Source: Cinclus cinclus
Taxonomy: Eukaryota > Chordata > Aves > Passeriformes > Cinclidae
Length of the DNA stretch: 64,000 nt
Assembly (NCBI RefSeq): GCF_963662255.1
Contig: NC_085050.1
Coordinates: 17,359,662 to 17,423,661 of the forward strand
Direction: 5' to 3'
The translations under genes and the position numbers were made by a program. The notes beneath the pieces are model-generated. The model was given only the letters and a program-made list of their open reading frames with translations. It was not told where the DNA came from and did no database searches. This document shows, in pieces, positions 62,601 to 64,000 of this stretch; the stretch's first letter is position 1, and every line of letters begins with the position of its first letter.

Positions 62601-64000
62601 ACTGAGACAGTGGAAGGGCTTCTCCTAAAGCCTGAGGGTCCCTTCAGTGCCTAAAGGAATAACCATTCAGCTTGGTCAGAACTGCTGCCTTCCACCTGCC
62701 ACCTCAGCATGATCCTTGAAATGCAACAGAAGGGCAAATGCTTGGGCTGTTAAGCTGATAAAAGAAGGGCCTTGTTGATCCAGTCTGAGTGCGTGGGCTA
62801 TTAAGTCAGTGCTTATGTTCCTGTCTCCATGTGAAGGAGAAAAGTCTCAGTGAGTGCCAGTGAGGCTACGGGGACCAGCTGATTGCAGGGCAATCCACAG
62901 TATGGCATAAGATGGAAACAATGGGCAGTCATGGGAGGTATATAAACCCTTACAAATTTTGCAAAGAAAGATATATAGAGATATATTGTTTGATTCTTCT
63001 TAAGCTATGTAAATCTTAACTACTTATTAACAGTTTTATTTAGAGTAGTACTGAGCAAACTAACAGATTAGGAAAATATTCATATTCATGACAACTTATC
63101 ATCCTCTGTGTATGGTCATCCCACTCTCCATCCTCTAGGTGAAAAATATTCCAAGAACAACACAGAAAAGAGAGCAATACAGCATTTACAGAATGATGAA
63201 ACTTCAGAAACATGCCTCATCACACTGGGGGAGAACACTGTTTCATGCTCTTCATGGATCTGTTTCATATGAACACAAGGATATTAATAACACAAAAACC
63301 CTGGTGACCCAGTTCAACTGTTGACTGTATTACAGTAGAGTCTACAGTCTATACTGATACACACAGATCAACAACTTCAGCTCTAAAACATGAGGTTTCT
63401 TTACCCTTGTAACTCTGTGGTAGTAACGCTGCAAAACTTTAAATGTTGTTCCTGTTGATATGGATACCTCATGCCTTTTCAGTCTTCCTAAAGGGTTTAT
63501 TTCAGCCATGTCCATAGTGGCTTTTTCATTACTGGCTGGTTACACACCACATGCATACATACATACCTACCTCCTCTTCTGCCTGAGTTCAGCAGCATTA
63601 GAGGTCACTTGGTACTCACCAATTTCCACACTGGAGGAGGAATGTCTGATTTGTGGAAATCTCCAGGTCCTACTGTGTTCAATTGGAGCTGAGACTATCT
63701 GTAAATCTGCCTCCAAGTGCAATGTCCATTGATCCGTAAAATATTAAAAGCCTGTAATCAGTGCATAAATTTTAGGTAGTGCCATAGTTCCTCCAGTCAA
63801 ACAACATAAACTTTTGAAATTTATCCATAACTATGCATATTTAGCCATCCTTAGATGCTTCTTACGCTTTATGTATCTATATTTGTGTCATGAAAATAAC
63901 TAAAGAAATAATATCTAGCAGCAGATACTATTGAGTCTGTTTCATAAGCAGCTACATCACTGTAAAGAAGCTGCCAATTTGGCTGATAGGAAGCTCTCTC
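53671..64000. other. Non-coding AT-rich stretch to the window end
   Basis: No gene is supported over 10 kb. Patches at about 59320-59480 and 62340-62720 are richer in GC and unassigned; the latter contains GGCAATAAAAGCCCC near 62581. The segment 61640-61760 looks like conserved non-coding DNA by eye. The frame 63139-63324 follows a CTCTAG but lacks a convincing donor or domain. Confidence 0.45.

Noticed and set aside
63121..63324. Exon-like segment after CTCCATCCTCTAG
   Set aside because: The acceptor tract is short, no strong donor follows, and the peptide shows no known family.

Overview
The window looks like non-coding nuclear DNA from a bird, most likely a passerine or a close relative. 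It is AT-rich and carries decayed CR1 LINE fragments. Two isolated long terminal repeats resemble avian ERVL-type solo LTRs as I remember them, and there are scattered microsatellites. No operons, ribosome binding sites or dense long reading frames are present. I found no confidently supported protein-coding gene, rRNA, tRNA or CRISPR array. The window reads as a gene desert or the inside of a very large intron.

Layout: 576-835 is an unusual 5-bp-period tandem array, with three sequence blocks and G-rich on the minus strand. 10393-11105 is a CpG-rich solo LTR. 19107-21528 holds three very short candidate exons (23, 21 and 45 nt) with good splice signals and one compatible phase, and 27024-27081 is a further isolated candidate exon. 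These are the only places where I see a possible gene, and they remain tentative. 30510-31385 is an ancient CR1 copy that still shows the decayed end of its reverse-transcriptase reading frame. 35358-35412 and 43351-43404 are CA/TG tracts. 37460-38765 is a cluster of three CR1 fragments, two forward and one reverse with their 3' ends facing. 47022-47190 is another reverse CR1 fragment. 53096-53670 is a second solo LTR. The remaining stretches are unique-looking AT-rich sequence, some of it resembling conserved non-coding DNA, a point only alignment can settle.

The long open frames here are explained by a stop-free repeat (465-1016 and its reverse), by GC-rich LTR sequence (10349-10885) or by chance (12950-13447, 51694-52113). 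I did not find a convincing new biological system. The most useful leads are the candidate microexon trio, the block-structured pentamer array and the convergent CR1 pair.
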